From assembly GCF_010093225.1 (NCBI RefSeq), contig NZ_PDWM01000029.1, positions 1 through 39,262 on the forward strand: a DNA stretch of 39,262 nt, read 5' to 3'. The stretch comes from Pseudoxanthomonas koreensis (GTDB lineage Bacteria; Pseudomonadota; Gammaproteobacteria; Xanthomonadales; Xanthomonadaceae). Below the pieces are notes generated by a model. It made no database searches, had not been told where the DNA came from, and saw only the letters and a program-made list of their open reading frames with translations. Position 1 is the stretch's first letter; each line of letters opens with the position of its first letter. A program made the translations under genes and the position numbers. Below are positions 1-8,773 of this stretch, in pieces.

Positions 1-14
1 CCGCCGCGCCGCCT

Positions 15-54
15 GCCCCCCGTAGAGCCGGGCAAGCCCGGCTCTACGGGGGGC
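15..54. repeat. GTAG-type REP palindrome
   Basis: A perfect inverted repeat with 19-base arms (15-33 and 36-54) around an AA loop. It carries the GTAGAGC...GCTCTAC ends typical of the short palindromic GTAG (SMAG/REP) repeats of Stenotrophomonas and Xanthomonas. It can form a strong hairpin and may act as a transcript end for a gene left of the window. Family assignment is by pattern only. Confidence 0.85.
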
Positions 55-201
55 GATGATGCGTCGTCGCGCGGGGCGGGGCTCACTCCGCTGCTCCTGC
101 TCCTGCAGCGATCCTTCAACGTATAGTCACTCGCACACACTACTTCGCCTTCCTGCACCCACGCCGGAACTGCGCGACGCACGACAGGGGGAACGAGGAC
201 G

Positions 202-1023
202 ATGCGCCACGACAGGCAACCCTGCGCCGCCCTGCTGGCGCTGCTGCTGCTCCCGGGCACGGTCGCCGCCATCGAACCGCTGGACCGGGTCAGCTTCAGC
301 GTCGGCAGCTACGTCTCCCGGTTCGATACGCGGCTTCGCGCCGACGGCGAACTCTTCGATGGCACGCGCGTGGACCTGAGCCGCGACCTGGGCCTGGATC
401 CGGACGGCTCGCTGGCCTTCGCCCGTGCGTCCTGGCGCCCGTTCGACCGGCACGAGTTCGGGCTGTCCTATTTCAACAACGACGTTGCCAGCGAGCACCG
501 GCTGCAGCGCGACATCGTCTTCGACGACGAGCTGTACCAGGCGGGGGCCACGGTCCACGCCCACTACGACCTCGACGCGATCGAGGCCTACTACACCTGG
601 TGGGGTTTCTCCTCGCAGAACTGGGCGCTGGGGCCGCGGCTGGGCCTGACCCTGTACCGGGTGGACCTGGGCCTGGGGCTGGAGCTCGACGTCAACGGCA
701 ACCCGGTCGGTTCCGATGCGGTGGAGGACAGCTTCAGCGGCGACCTGCCCGCGCCGACGCTGGGCGCAGGCTGGCGCTGGACGCCGGCGCAGGACTGGCG
801 GATCGCGGCCGATGCGGGCTGGCTCAACACCACCATCAACCGGATCGACGGCACCGTGGGCTACGGGCGACTGGGCGTGGAATGGTACCCCTGGCGCAAC
901 GCCGGGCTGATGCTGGACTACAACTACACCCGCATCCACGCCAGTACCGACCGCAACCACTTCACCGGGCACCTGAACCTGCGCAACTCCGGCCTGCGCC
1001 TTGGGCTGGTGCTGCGCTACTGA
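202..1023 (+). CDS. Outer-membrane beta-barrel protein of unknown function
   Basis: A 273-residue protein with a signal peptide (about residues 1-23, hydrophobic LLALLLLPGTVAA, cleavage after AA). The rest alternates polar and hydrophobic/aromatic residues (for example SVGSYVSRFDTRLRADG and WRIAADAGWLNTTINRIDG) and ends in LGLVLRY, a C-terminal aromatic of the kind recognised by the Bam complex, although Tyr replaces the commoner Phe. This supports an outer-membrane barrel of about 10-12 strands. No specific ligand or enzyme motif is visible. The ATG at 202 follows a GAGGAC Shine-Dalgarno-like stretch. It appears monocistronic; the next gene on the same strand begins 121 bases later and is unrelated in function. 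Membership of a named porin family cannot be told from the sequence alone. Confidence 0.75.
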   Translation: MRHDRQPCAALLALLLLPGTVAAIEPLDRVSFSVGSYVSRFDTRLRADGELFDGTRVDLSRDLGLDPDGSLAFARASWRPFDRHEFGLSYFNNDVASEHRLQRDIVFDDELYQAGATVHAHYDLDAIEAYYTWWGFSSQNWALGPRLGLTLYRVDLGLGLELDVNGNPVGSDAVEDSFSGDLPAPTLGAGWRWTPAQDWRIAADAGWLNTTINRIDGTVGYGRLGVEWYPWRNAGLMLDYNYTRIHASTDRNHFTGHLNLRNSGLRLGLVLRY

Positions 1024-1144
1024 GCGGCGGCCGGCCGCTGCGGTCACGGCCGAAACCTTCGAGCCCCGGCGCGCGTCCTGCTAGGATTGCGCGGCCTGCG
1101 CGCACCGCCGCACGGGCCACTCCCCCCGTCACAGAGCACGAGCC

Positions 1145-2347
1145 GTGTCCTTCTTTTCCAACGTCGAACTGGTCCCCGGCGACCCGATCCTGGGCCTGAC
1201 CGAGGCCTACAACGCCGACTCCCGCAGCACCAAGGTCAACCTGGGCGTGGGCATCTATTACGACGAACAGGGACGGATCCCGCTGCTCAAAGCGGTGCAG
1301 CAGGTCGAGCAGTCGCTGGCCGCCGCCGCGCGCCCGCGCGGCTACCTGCCGATCGACGGCCTGCCGGCGTACACCAGAGCCACGCGCGAACTGCTGTTCG
1401 GCGCCGATTCGCCGCTGCTGGCGGCCGGGCGCGTCGCCACCACCCAGACCGTCGGCGGTTCGGGCGCGCTGCGCGTCGGTGCCGAACTGCTGCGCAAGGC
1501 GCTGCCGCACGCGACCCTGGCGCTGAGCAACCCGAGCTGGGAGAACCACCGCGCGGTGTTCGGCGCGGCCGGTTTCGAGATCGTGGACTACACCTATTTC
1601 GACGCCGCCAGCCATGGCGTCGACTTCGACGGCATGCTCGCCGACCTGGGCCGGCTGCAGCCGGGCACCACGGTGCTGCTGCACGCGTGCTGCCACAACC
1701 CGACCGGTGCCGACCTCACCGTGGCGCAGTGGAAGCAGGTCGCTGCGCTGCTGAAGGAACGCGGGCTGTTCCCGTTCATCGACATGGCCTACCAGGGCTT
1801 CGACAAGGGCATCGCCGAGGACGCGGCCGCGATCCGCATCCTGGTCGAGGCCGGGATCGAGTCGTTCGTGGTCGCCAGCTCGTATTCGAAGTCGTTCTCG
1901 CTGTATGGCGAGCGCGTGGGCGCGCTGTCGGTGGTGGCGGCCAGCGCCGACGAGGCCAGGGCGGTGCAGTCGCAGGTCAAGCGCATCATCCGCACCATCT
2001 ATTCCAGCCCGTCCACCCACGGCGCTGCGCTGGTGGCCGGCGTGCTGACCAGCCCCGAGCTGCGCGCGATGTGGGAAGAGGAACTGCGCGGCATGCGCGA
2101 GCGCATCCACGCCCTGCGTGGCGCGCTGGTGCAACAGCTGGCCGCCCAAGGCCACCCGGAGTACGCCTTCATCGACCAGCAGGCCGGCATGTTCTCGTAC
2201 TCGGGCCTGGACCGGGCGCAGGTGGACCGCCTGCGCGACGAGTTCGGCATCTACGCCGTGGGCACCGGCCGCATCTGCGTGGCCGCGCTGAACCAGGGCA
2301 ACCTGGAGTACGTGGCCAAGGCGATCGCCGCGGTAAGCCGCCGCTGA
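1145..2347 (+). CDS. Aromatic/aspartate aminotransferase (class I PLP enzyme)
   Basis: A 400-residue, full-length member of the AspC/TyrB aminotransferase family, a cytoplasmic PLP enzyme that transfers amino groups between aspartate or aromatic amino acids and 2-oxoglutarate. Visible landmarks are HNPTG (184-188) and DMAYQGF (213-219), which bind PLP; SSYSKSFSLYGERVG with the Schiff-base Lys249 and the phosphate-binding Arg257; and a C-terminal GRICVAALN containing the carboxylate-binding Arg. The start is a GTG (1145) giving MSFFSNVELVPGDPILGL, the normal N-terminus of the family. A TAGGAT hexamer at 1082-1087 is a possible -10 box. Whether it prefers tyrosine/phenylalanine (TyrB) or aspartate (AspC) cannot be decided here, so no symbol is given. 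Confidence 0.93.
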   Translation: MSFFSNVELVPGDPILGLTEAYNADSRSTKVNLGVGIYYDEQGRIPLLKAVQQVEQSLAAAARPRGYLPIDGLPAYTRATRELLFGADSPLLAAGRVATTQTVGGSGALRVGAELLRKALPHATLALSNPSWENHRAVFGAAGFEIVDYTYFDAASHGVDFDGMLADLGRLQPGTTVLLHACCHNPTGADLTVAQWKQVAALLKERGLFPFIDMAYQGFDKGIAEDAAAIRILVEAGIESFVVASSYSKSFSLYGERVGALSVVAASADEARAVQSQVKRIIRTIYSSPSTHGAALVAGVLTSPELRAMWEEELRGMRERIHALRGALVQQLAAQGHPEYAFIDQQAGMFSYSGLDRAQVDRLRDEFGIYAVGTGRICVAALNQGNLEYVAKAIAAVSRR

Positions 2348-2370
2348 GCCGCTGGCGCGGATCGTTGCGG

Positions 2371-2723
<353 letters not shown>

Positions 2724-2771
2724 TGCGGCCGCGCCATTGCCAGCGGCACCGCCGCGGACGAGCATGGCCGC

Positions 2772-3887
2772 ATGCGCCGGATGCTCCGCACCCTTTCCCT
2801 GTCCCTGCTGCAGCCGCTGCCGCTGGCAGGCCTGCTGACCATCCTCACCGTCGGCTACTCGCTGCGCTTCGTCGAGCGTGCGCACCACCCCGTCGCGCTG
2901 CTCCTGCTCGGCGTGTTCCTGCTGCTGTTCACGGCCCTGCAGCTGCTGCCGGAGGCGCGGCGCCTGCCGCAGCACCTGGTGCTGCTGCTGATGCCGGCGG
3001 CGGCGCTGGGCCTGAACGCGTTGACCATGCGCGTGGGCGCCTCGCAGGTGCTGCTGGTGATCTGGGCGGCCTGCGCGTTCGCGGTGTGGAAGCCGCGCAC
3101 CGCGGGGCTGGCCGCGCTGCTGGCCAACGCGGTCTTCTACCTGCTGCTGCGCGGCAGCGTCCACTCGCCGCTGTCCATGGTCGTCATCAACATGGGCTTC
3201 CAGGCGCTGGCCGGAATCTGCACCTACTACGCGCGTTCGGCCGAGCGCTCGCGCGACGCGCTGGCGCGGGTCAACGCCGACCTGCTGGCGACCCGCGCGC
3301 TGCTGGCCGACAGCGCGCGCAACGCCGAACGCCTGCGCGTGGCCCGCGAACTGCACGACGTCGCCGGGCACAAGCTCACCGCGATGCGCCTGAACCTGCG
3401 TGCGCTGGCCACCGACCCGGCGCTGGCGCGGCGCGACGAGGTCGCGCTGGCCGAGCGCCTGGCCGGGGAACTGCTTGGCGACATCCGCCAGGTGGTGCAG
3501 TCGCTGCGCGACGACCGCGGCCTGGACCTGGCCACCGCGCTGCGCGCACTCGCCGCCCCCTTCCCGCGGCCGGCGCTGCGACTCACAATCGGCAGTGACG
3601 TGCGCGTCACCGATCCGGCCGTGGCCGAGACGGTGCTGCGCCTGGCGCAGGAGGCGCTGACCAATGCGGCACGCCACGCCGGCGCGGAACAGGTGTGGCT
3701 GCGGATCGACGACGAGGAAGGCGGCTTGCGCATCGAAATCCACGACGACGGCCAATGCGCCGGCCAGCTGCGCGAAGGCAACGGCATCGCCGGCATGCGC
3801 GAACGCCTGGCCGCCCTGGGCGGCGCGCTGGAACTGGGCCGCACCGGCGAGGGCGGGCTGCGGCTGCAGGCCAGGCTGCCAGCGTGA
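2772..3887 (+). CDS. DesK/NarL-type membrane sensor histidine kinase
   Basis: A 371-residue sensor kinase. Residues 12-155 form about six hydrophobic membrane segments with almost no periplasmic loops, the DesK-like arrangement that senses membrane state or small molecules. A short coiled segment leads to the HisKA_3 dimerisation box ARELHDVAGH with phospho-acceptor His195. The ATPase domain has the N-box QEALTNAARHA (293-303), the G1-type box HDDGQ (324-328) and the G2 box GNGIAGM (336-342). The open frame extends upstream to a TTG at 2700, but the ATG at 2772 (or 2781) starts directly before the first membrane helix and is preferred; no strong Shine-Dalgarno helps decide. Its stop overlaps the start of the response regulator, so the pair is translationally coupled. 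The signal is unknown. Confidence 0.9.
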   Translation: MRRMLRTLSLSLLQPLPLAGLLTILTVGYSLRFVERAHHPVALLLLGVFLLLFTALQLLPEARRLPQHLVLLLMPAAALGLNALTMRVGASQVLLVIWAACAFAVWKPRTAGLAALLANAVFYLLLRGSVHSPLSMVVINMGFQALAGICTYYARSAERSRDALARVNADLLATRALLADSARNAERLRVARELHDVAGHKLTAMRLNLRALATDPALARRDEVALAERLAGELLGDIRQVVQSLRDDRGLDLATALRALAAPFPRPALRLTIGSDVRVTDPAVAETVLRLAQEALTNAARHAGAEQVWLRIDDEEGGLRIEIHDDGQCAGQLREGNGIAGMRERLAALGGALELGRTGEGGLRLQARLPA

Positions 3888-4528
3888 GCATTCCGCCACG
3901 ACAGCTGCGGGTGGCCCTGGCCGACGACCAGGCATTGGTCCGCGCCGGGCTGCGCGCGCTGCTGGAACGGCACGGCGTGACCGTGGCGTTCGAGGCCGAA
4001 GACGGCCAGGGCCTGCTGGACGCGCTGCAGCTGCAGCCGGTGGACGTGGTCCTCAGCGACATCCGCATGCCCGGCCTGGACGGAATCACCGCCCTGCGCG
4101 AACTGCGCGAGGCCGGCGACCGCACGCCGGTGCTGCTGCTGACCACCTTCGACGACAGCGATCTGCTGCTGCACGCGCGCGAAGCCGGCGCGCAGGGCTT
4201 CCTGCTCAAGGACGCCGCACCGGAAGACCTGCACGAGGCGATCGTGCGCGTGGCCGCCGGCGAAACCCTGCTGGCCCCGGTCAGCACCGACCCGGTGCGC
4301 GCGCGCTACCGCTTCCATGACGACACACCGCCCAGCGACACCTTCGGCGAGCGCGAGGTGGCGATCCTGCGCCTGCTCGCCGGCGGCTACTCGAACAAGG
4401 AAATCGCGCGCACCCTGTTCCTGGCCGAAGGCACGGTGAAGAACTACGTATCCACCATCCTGGACAAGCTCGGCACGCGCGACCGCACCCGCGCGGTGCT
4501 GAAGGCGATCACGCTGCGGATCATCTGA
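3884..4528 (+). CDS. NarL/LuxR-family response regulator
   Basis: A 214-residue regulator starting at a GTG that overlaps the kinase stop (GTGA, 3884-3887); the open frame runs further upstream inside the kinase gene but those codons are not needed. The receiver domain (9-125) has the acidic pair ADD (13-15), phospho-acceptor Asp59 in LSDIRMPG, a conserved Thr-Thr region (LLTTFDD) and Lys in FLLKDA. The C-terminal LuxR-type helix-turn-helix starts at FGEREVAILRLLAGG and continues through YSNKEIARTLFLAEGTVKNY. It should be phosphorylated by the preceding kinase and bind DNA as a dimer. The targets are unknown; the palindromes at 2694-2723 are candidates for autoregulation. Confidence 0.93.
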   Translation: MSIPPRQLRVALADDQALVRAGLRALLERHGVTVAFEAEDGQGLLDALQLQPVDVVLSDIRMPGLDGITALRELREAGDRTPVLLLTTFDDSDLLLHAREAGAQGFLLKDAAPEDLHEAIVRVAAGETLLAPVSTDPVRARYRFHDDTPPSDTFGEREVAILRLLAGGYSNKEIARTLFLAEGTVKNYVSTILDKLGTRDRTRAVLKAITLRII

Positions 4529-4597
4529 GCGCGGCCGGCTACCGGCAGCCTTCAATACGAAGGGCCGCCCGTACTGCCTGACGCCAGTGCCCTGGCC

Positions 4598-5614
4598 TCA
4601 GCGCCTGACGTCGTAACGCCCCTCGCCGACCAGCGCTTCGACCTCCGCCTCGCTCACCAGGTTGAAGTCGCCGGGGATCGAATGCTTCAGGCAGCCGGCG
4701 GCCAGGCCGAAGCGGATCGTGCGCTCCGGCATCCAGCCATTGATGAGCCCGTGCAGTACGCCGGCGGCGAAGGCATCGCCGCCGCCGATGCGGTCGACGA
4801 TCGGGCCGACCTCCTCCTGCGGCGCCAGCACGGTGCCGGCGTCGCGGCCCACGAGCACGCCCGACAGCGCGTGCTGGTCGACATTGCGCGGCGTGCGGAT
4901 GGTGCAGGCCAGCCACTGCAGGTGCGGGAACGCGGCGAACGCGTCGGCCGCGGCCGCTTCGATACGCTGCAGCGCTTCGGCCTGCGGGTACTGGCCGCCC
5001 AGGACCACGCCCATGTCGCGATGGTCGGCGAACAGCAGGTCGGCCTCGGCCATCAGCCCGGACAGGATCGCCTTTGCGTCGCCCTTCCACACCTCCCACA
5101 GCTTCGGTCGGAAGTTGCCGTCGAAGGACACCTTCACCCCCGCCTTGCGCGCGGCGCGCGCGGCGGCCAGGGCGGCGGCGGCGGTGTTCGCACCCAGCGC
5201 CGGGGTCACCCCGGACAGGTGCAGCCAGTCGGCGCCGCGCAGCAGAGCCGGCCAGTCGTAGGCATCGGCGGCGGCCACGGCGAAGGCCGAGCCGGCGCGA
5301 TCGTAGAGGACCTCGGCCGGACGATGGATCGCGCCCGGGGCGAGGAAATACAGGCCCATGCGGCCAGGCGCCCGGCGCACGCCCTGCGTGTCCACGCCAT
5401 GGCGGCGCAGTTCACCGGCGGCGGCCTCGCCCAGGGCGTTGTCGGCCACGGTGCCGACCATCCGCACCTGGTGGCCGAAGCAGGACAGGGACACCCCGAC
5501 ATTGGCCTCCGCGCCACCGATGGACGCCTCCAGCCGCGGGCCCTGCAGCAGCTTCTCCCGCCCCGGCGCGGCCAGGCGCAGCAGCAACTCACCGAAACAC
5601 ACGACGTGCGCCAT
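4598..5614 (-). CDS. kdgK: 2-dehydro-3-deoxygluconokinase (KDG kinase)
   Basis: A 338-residue PfkB-family sugar kinase. It phosphorylates 2-keto-3-deoxygluconate with ATP to KDPG, the step after KduD in pectin and uronate breakdown. Visible motifs are the substrate-binding GGAEANVG (33-40), DGNFRP (165-170), and the PfkB signature DRIGGGDAFAAGV (274-286) with catalytic base Asp280. The open frame extends upstream to 5893, but the ATG at 5614 gives the family-typical MAHVVCFGELLLRL start and has GGAGGA seven bases before it. It diverges from the TonB-dependent receptor across a shared regulatory region with two operator-like sites, and kduI/kduD lie further right, which makes KDG rather than another sugar the likely substrate. 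No KDPG aldolase gene is in the window. Confidence 0.9.
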   Translation of the reverse strand: MAHVVCFGELLLRLAAPGREKLLQGPRLEASIGGAEANVGVSLSCFGHQVRMVGTVADNALGEAAAGELRRHGVDTQGVRRAPGRMGLYFLAPGAIHRPAEVLYDRAGSAFAVAAADAYDWPALLRGADWLHLSGVTPALGANTAAAALAAARAARKAGVKVSFDGNFRPKLWEVWKGDAKAILSGLMAEADLLFADHRDMGVVLGGQYPQAEALQRIEAAAADAFAAFPHLQWLACTIRTPRNVDQHALSGVLVGRDAGTVLAPQEEVGPIVDRIGGGDAFAAGVLHGLINGWMPERTIRFGLAAGCLKHSIPGDFNLVSEAEVEALVGEGRYDVRR

Positions 5615-5688
5615 TGCTTCCTCCCGGCAGGCCGATCCAGTACCGCAGGGGCACCGATGTTGGCCTGCCCCACGTCGGAGCAGGCCGA

Positions 5689-5703
5689 TGACTATCGGTG
5701 TCA
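5689..5703. promoter_or_regulatory. LacI-type operator-like site 1 (kdgK / receptor)
   Basis: TGACTATCGGTGTCA: TGAC and GTCA arms with a 7-base spacer (the symmetry extends to GATGAC/GTCATC at 5687-5705). The right half CGGTGTCA is the reverse complement of the TGACACCG half-site near kduI and the hydratase gene. It lies between the divergent kdgK and receptor genes. Proposed site for the locus's LacI-family regulator. Confidence 0.55.
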
Positions 5704-5790
5704 TCCTAGCCGACACGCGGGCGCGGCGCAGGCCCTGTCCGTGCTGCGCTGCAAGATGATGCGCCGGGCGGCTGGTGTTAGGTTCCCGTT

Positions 5791-5805
5791 TGACCAGCGG
5801 TGTCA
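5791..5805. promoter_or_regulatory. LacI-type operator-like site 2 (receptor promoter)
   Basis: TGACCAGCGGTGTCA: the same TGAC-N7-GTCA plan and the same CGGTGTCA half as the site 102 bases upstream, located 58 bases before the receptor ATG. Two sites with near helical phasing could allow looping by a LacI-family tetramer or two dimers; this is inference. Confidence 0.55.
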
Positions 5806-5862
5806 TCCGCTGGACGACCTGCCGATTCCCGAATCCGCACCAACCATTCTCTGGGAGGGGAT

Positions 5863-8634
5863 ATGAACAACCGGAACATCCGCCGGAAGACACCGGTTAC
5901 CTTGCTGGCCGCCTCGATCGGGCTGGCCCTGTCGACACCGTTCGCGTTCGCCCAGGAAGCCGCCGCCCCGCAGGACCCGGCCACGGAGGCGGCATCCGGA
6001 CAGGCCACCGACCTCGATACCGTGGTCGTCACCGGCTACCGCGCCAGCCTCGAGCGGGCCATCGACATCAAGCGCGGCGAAGCCGGCGTGGTCGACGCGA
6101 TCGTGTCCGAGGACATCGGCAAGTTCCCCGACCTGAACCTGGCCGAATCGCTGCAGCGCATCCCGGGCGTGGTCATCACCCGCGACGGCGGCGAAGGCCG
6201 CAACATCTCCGTGCGCGGCCTGGGCCCGGACTTCACCCGCGTGCGCATCAACGGCATGGAGACGATGGCCACGGTCGGCAGCACCGACCAGAACGGCGGT
6301 ACCAGCCGCAGCCGCGGCTTCGACTTCAACGTGTTCGCCTCGGACCTGTTCTCGCAGCTGATCGTGCGCAAGACCGCATCGGCCGACGTCGAGGAAGGCT
6401 CCCTCGGCGCCACCGTCGACCTGGTCACCGCGCAACCGTTCGACTTCGACGGCTTCACCGCCGCCGCCAGCGCCCAGGCCAGCTACAACGACATGGCCGG
6501 TGCCGCGACGCCGCGCTTCGCCGGCCTCATCTCCAACACCTGGGCCGACGGCAAGTTCGGCGCGCTGCTCTCGGTCGCCTACTCCGAGCGCGAGGTGCTG
6601 GAGGAAGGCACCGGCAGCGGCCGCTGGGCCAACGGCCTGAGCAATGGCGGCTTCAATGCCGGCTCGACGTTCACCGACGCGCTCGCGGCCGACGTCTTCC
6701 ATCCGCGCTTCCCGCGCTACACCTGGATGAAGCACGAGCAGGAACGCACCGGCATCACCGGCTCGCTGCAGTTCCGGCCCAGCGACCGCACCGAGTTCTC
6801 GCTGGACGCGCTGTACTCGAAGATCGACGCCACGCGCAACGAGAACTACATCGAGGCGATCTCGTTCAGCCGCAGTGCCGCCCAGGGCGGCAAGCCGGAG
6901 ACCATCGTCCGCGACGGCTACATCGACCCGTCCACCGGCGCGCTGATGTACGGCCTGTTCGACGGCGTCGACGTGCGCGCCGAGAACCGCTACGACGAAT
7001 GGAACACCGAATTCATGCAGGTCGGCCTGAGCGGCGAGCACGAGTTCAGCGACGCGTTCACCCTCAGCGGCAGGATCGGCCGTTCGACGTCGGAGCACGA
7101 GAATCCGATCCAGACCACGATCATGATGGACAAGCTGAACGTCGACAACTACAGCTACGACTACCGCGGCAACAAGTGGGCACCGGTGCTCGACTACGGC
7201 TTCGACCCGACCAGCCCGAACGGCTGGACGCTGTCCACGATCCGCATGCGCGCCAACCAGGTGAAGAACGAGTTCGATACCGCGCAGCTGGACTTCAACT
7301 GGAGCATCAGCCCGGGCTTCCGCCTGAAGGGCGGCATCCAGTCGCGGGACTACACCTTCACCGCGCGCGAGCAGCGCCGCGCCGCGAACGAGGCCACCGT
7401 GCCGAACTTCGCCGACGGCACCCGCATCGTCCCGGTCGACATGACCCAGCTGGCCAGCCTGAGCGGCGTCAATGGCTCGCCGGGCACCTGGGTGGTGCCC
7501 AACTTCAACGGCATCGCCGACTACTTCGACATCTTCAGCGGCGAGGGCACCTGGGCGTTCAGCCCGTTCGCGGCCAGCAACCGCGACGTGAACGAGAAGA
7601 ACCACGGCGCCTACCTGATGGGCGAGTTCTCCACCGACCTGGGCAACGTGCCGTTCTCCGGCAACTTCGGCCTGCGCTACGTGCGCACCGAGCAGCACAC
7701 CGTGGGCATGAACAACTCGCTGGTGACCTTCCCGTACGACCGCGAGTACAGCGACACGCTGCCGTCGATGAACCTGGTGGCCGAGGTCATGCCCGACCTG
7801 CTGATCCGCTTCGGCGCGGCCAAGGTGATGAGCCGCCCGGGCCTGTTCCAGCTCAGCGCGGTGCCCGTGGTCAGCGTCAGCGGCGGTGCGCGCACCGTCA
7901 CCGGCGGCAACCCGAACCTGGATCCGATCCGCGCCGACACCTACGACCTGACCGCCGAGTGGTACTTCCAGGACAGTGCGCTGCTGAGCCTGGGCCTGTT
8001 CTACAAGGACATCGAGAGCTTCGTGCAGACCAGCCGCGAGGTGCGGCCGTACTCCGACAGCGGTCTGCCGATCAGCTGGCTGCCCAGCGACATCAGCCCG
8101 AACGACGACTTCGTGTTCTCGGTGCCGGTCAACACGCCGGGTGGCCCGCTGAAGGGGCTGGAGGCGAACTACATCCAGCCGTTCACCTTCCTGCCCGGCA
8201 ACTGGAGCAACCTGGGTGTGCAGCTGAACTACACGTTCGTGGACTCGCAGATCCAGTACGTCACTTCCTCTGGCGCCAACTCGCTCAACACGGACCTGAC
8301 GGGCCTGTCGCGCCATGCCTGGAACGCGACGCTGTTCTACGAAGGCGCCAGGTTCGCCGGCCGCATCTCGGCCACCAACCGCGACAACTACCTGATCCAG
8401 GTGCCGGGCACCGAGCAGGGCTTCACCAGCGACGTGCATGGCCAGAACGGCACCACCCTGATCGACGCCTCGCTGCGCTACAAGCTGAGCGACCAGATCG
8501 AGGTCAGCCTGGAGGGCATCAACCTGACCGACGAGCCCTCGCTGGAGTCGTGGGTCGGCGCCAACTCGCAGCTGCCGCTCGACTACAGCGTGACCGGCCG
8601 CCAGTACCTGCTGGGCATCCGCTACAAGTTCTGA
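5863..8634 (+). CDS. TonB-dependent outer-membrane receptor for pectin-type oligosaccharides
   Basis: A 923-residue TonB-dependent receptor of the Xanthomonas/Caulobacter type. It has a signal peptide (1-30, ending AFA), a TonB box LDTVVVTG (51-58), a plug domain with ASLERAIDIKR, DIGKFPDLNLAESLQRIPGV and the conserved NISVRGLGPDFTRVRING stretch, then a beta-barrel ending in YLLGIRYKF with C-terminal Phe. It imports its ligand across the outer membrane using TonB-ExbB-ExbD energy; those genes are at the right end of the window. The start is the ATG at 5863 behind GGGAGGGG. The setting beside kdgK, esterases, kduI and kduD suggests oligogalacturonides or rhamnogalacturonan fragments as ligand; siderophore is the less likely alternative. 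A strong terminator follows at 8654-8686. Confidence 0.92.
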   Translation: MNNRNIRRKTPVTLLAASIGLALSTPFAFAQEAAAPQDPATEAASGQATDLDTVVVTGYRASLERAIDIKRGEAGVVDAIVSEDIGKFPDLNLAESLQRIPGVVITRDGGEGRNISVRGLGPDFTRVRINGMETMATVGSTDQNGGTSRSRGFDFNVFASDLFSQLIVRKTASADVEEGSLGATVDLVTAQPFDFDGFTAAASAQASYNDMAGAATPRFAGLISNTWADGKFGALLSVAYSEREVLEEGTGSGRWANGLSNGGFNAGSTFTDALAADVFHPRFPRYTWMKHEQERTGITGSLQFRPSDRTEFSLDALYSKIDATRNENYIEAISFSRSAAQGGKPETIVRDGYIDPSTGALMYGLFDGVDVRAENRYDEWNTEFMQVGLSGEHEFSDAFTLSGRIGRSTSEHENPIQTTIMMDKLNVDNYSYDYRGNKWAPVLDYGFDPTSPNGWTLSTIRMRANQVKNEFDTAQLDFNWSISPGFRLKGGIQSRDYTFTAREQRRAANEATVPNFADGTRIVPVDMTQLASLSGVNGSPGTWVVPNFNGIADYFDIFSGEGTWAFSPFAASNRDVNEKNHGAYLMGEFSTDLGNVPFSGNFGLRYVRTEQHTVGMNNSLVTFPYDREYSDTLPSMNLVAEVMPDLLIRFGAAKVMSRPGLFQLSAVPVVSVSGGARTVTGGNPNLDPIRADTYDLTAEWYFQDSALLSLGLFYKDIESFVQTSREVRPYSDSGLPISWLPSDISPNDDFVFSVPVNTPGGPLKGLEANYIQPFTFLPGNWSNLGVQLNYTFVDSQIQYVTSSGANSLNTDLTGLSRHAWNATLFYEGARFAGRISATNRDNYLIQVPGTEQGFTSDVHGQNGTTLIDASLRYKLSDQIEVSLEGINLTDEPSLESWVGANSQLPLDYSVTGRQYLLGIRYKF
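5889..5901. promoter_or_regulatory. Operator-like 13-mer inside the receptor signal-peptide codons
   Basis: GACACCGGTTACC at codons 9-13 of the receptor gene is identical to 13 bases of the kduI operator (22693-22705). It could be an internal (roadblock) operator or chance; the codons read K-T-P-V-T. Confidence 0.35.
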
Positions 8635-8653
8635 TCCGGCGGGTGAACGAACG

Positions 8654-8686
8654 GGCCGGGGCGGCGTTGCCGCCCCGGCCTTTTTT
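8654..8686 (+). terminator. Intrinsic terminator after the receptor gene
   Basis: Eleven-base perfect stem GGCCGGGGCGG / CCGCCCCGGCC (8654-8664, 8670-8680) with a 5-base loop followed directly by TTTTTT. This is a textbook rho-independent terminator 20 bases after the receptor stop codon, so the following gene probably has its own promoter or depends on read-through. Confidence 0.93.
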
Positions 8687-8773
8687 CTGGTTCCATCCAG
8701 ATGGCCGCTGATGCAAGCCCGGGGCTGCCGCGATGCGATCCATGCCGCCTGGAATACCTGGAAGTCCGATCCG

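Noticed and set aside
4529-4597. Terminator between the response regulator and kdgK
   Set aside because: Only a 5-base GCCGG/CCGGC stem and no T-run; too weak to call.
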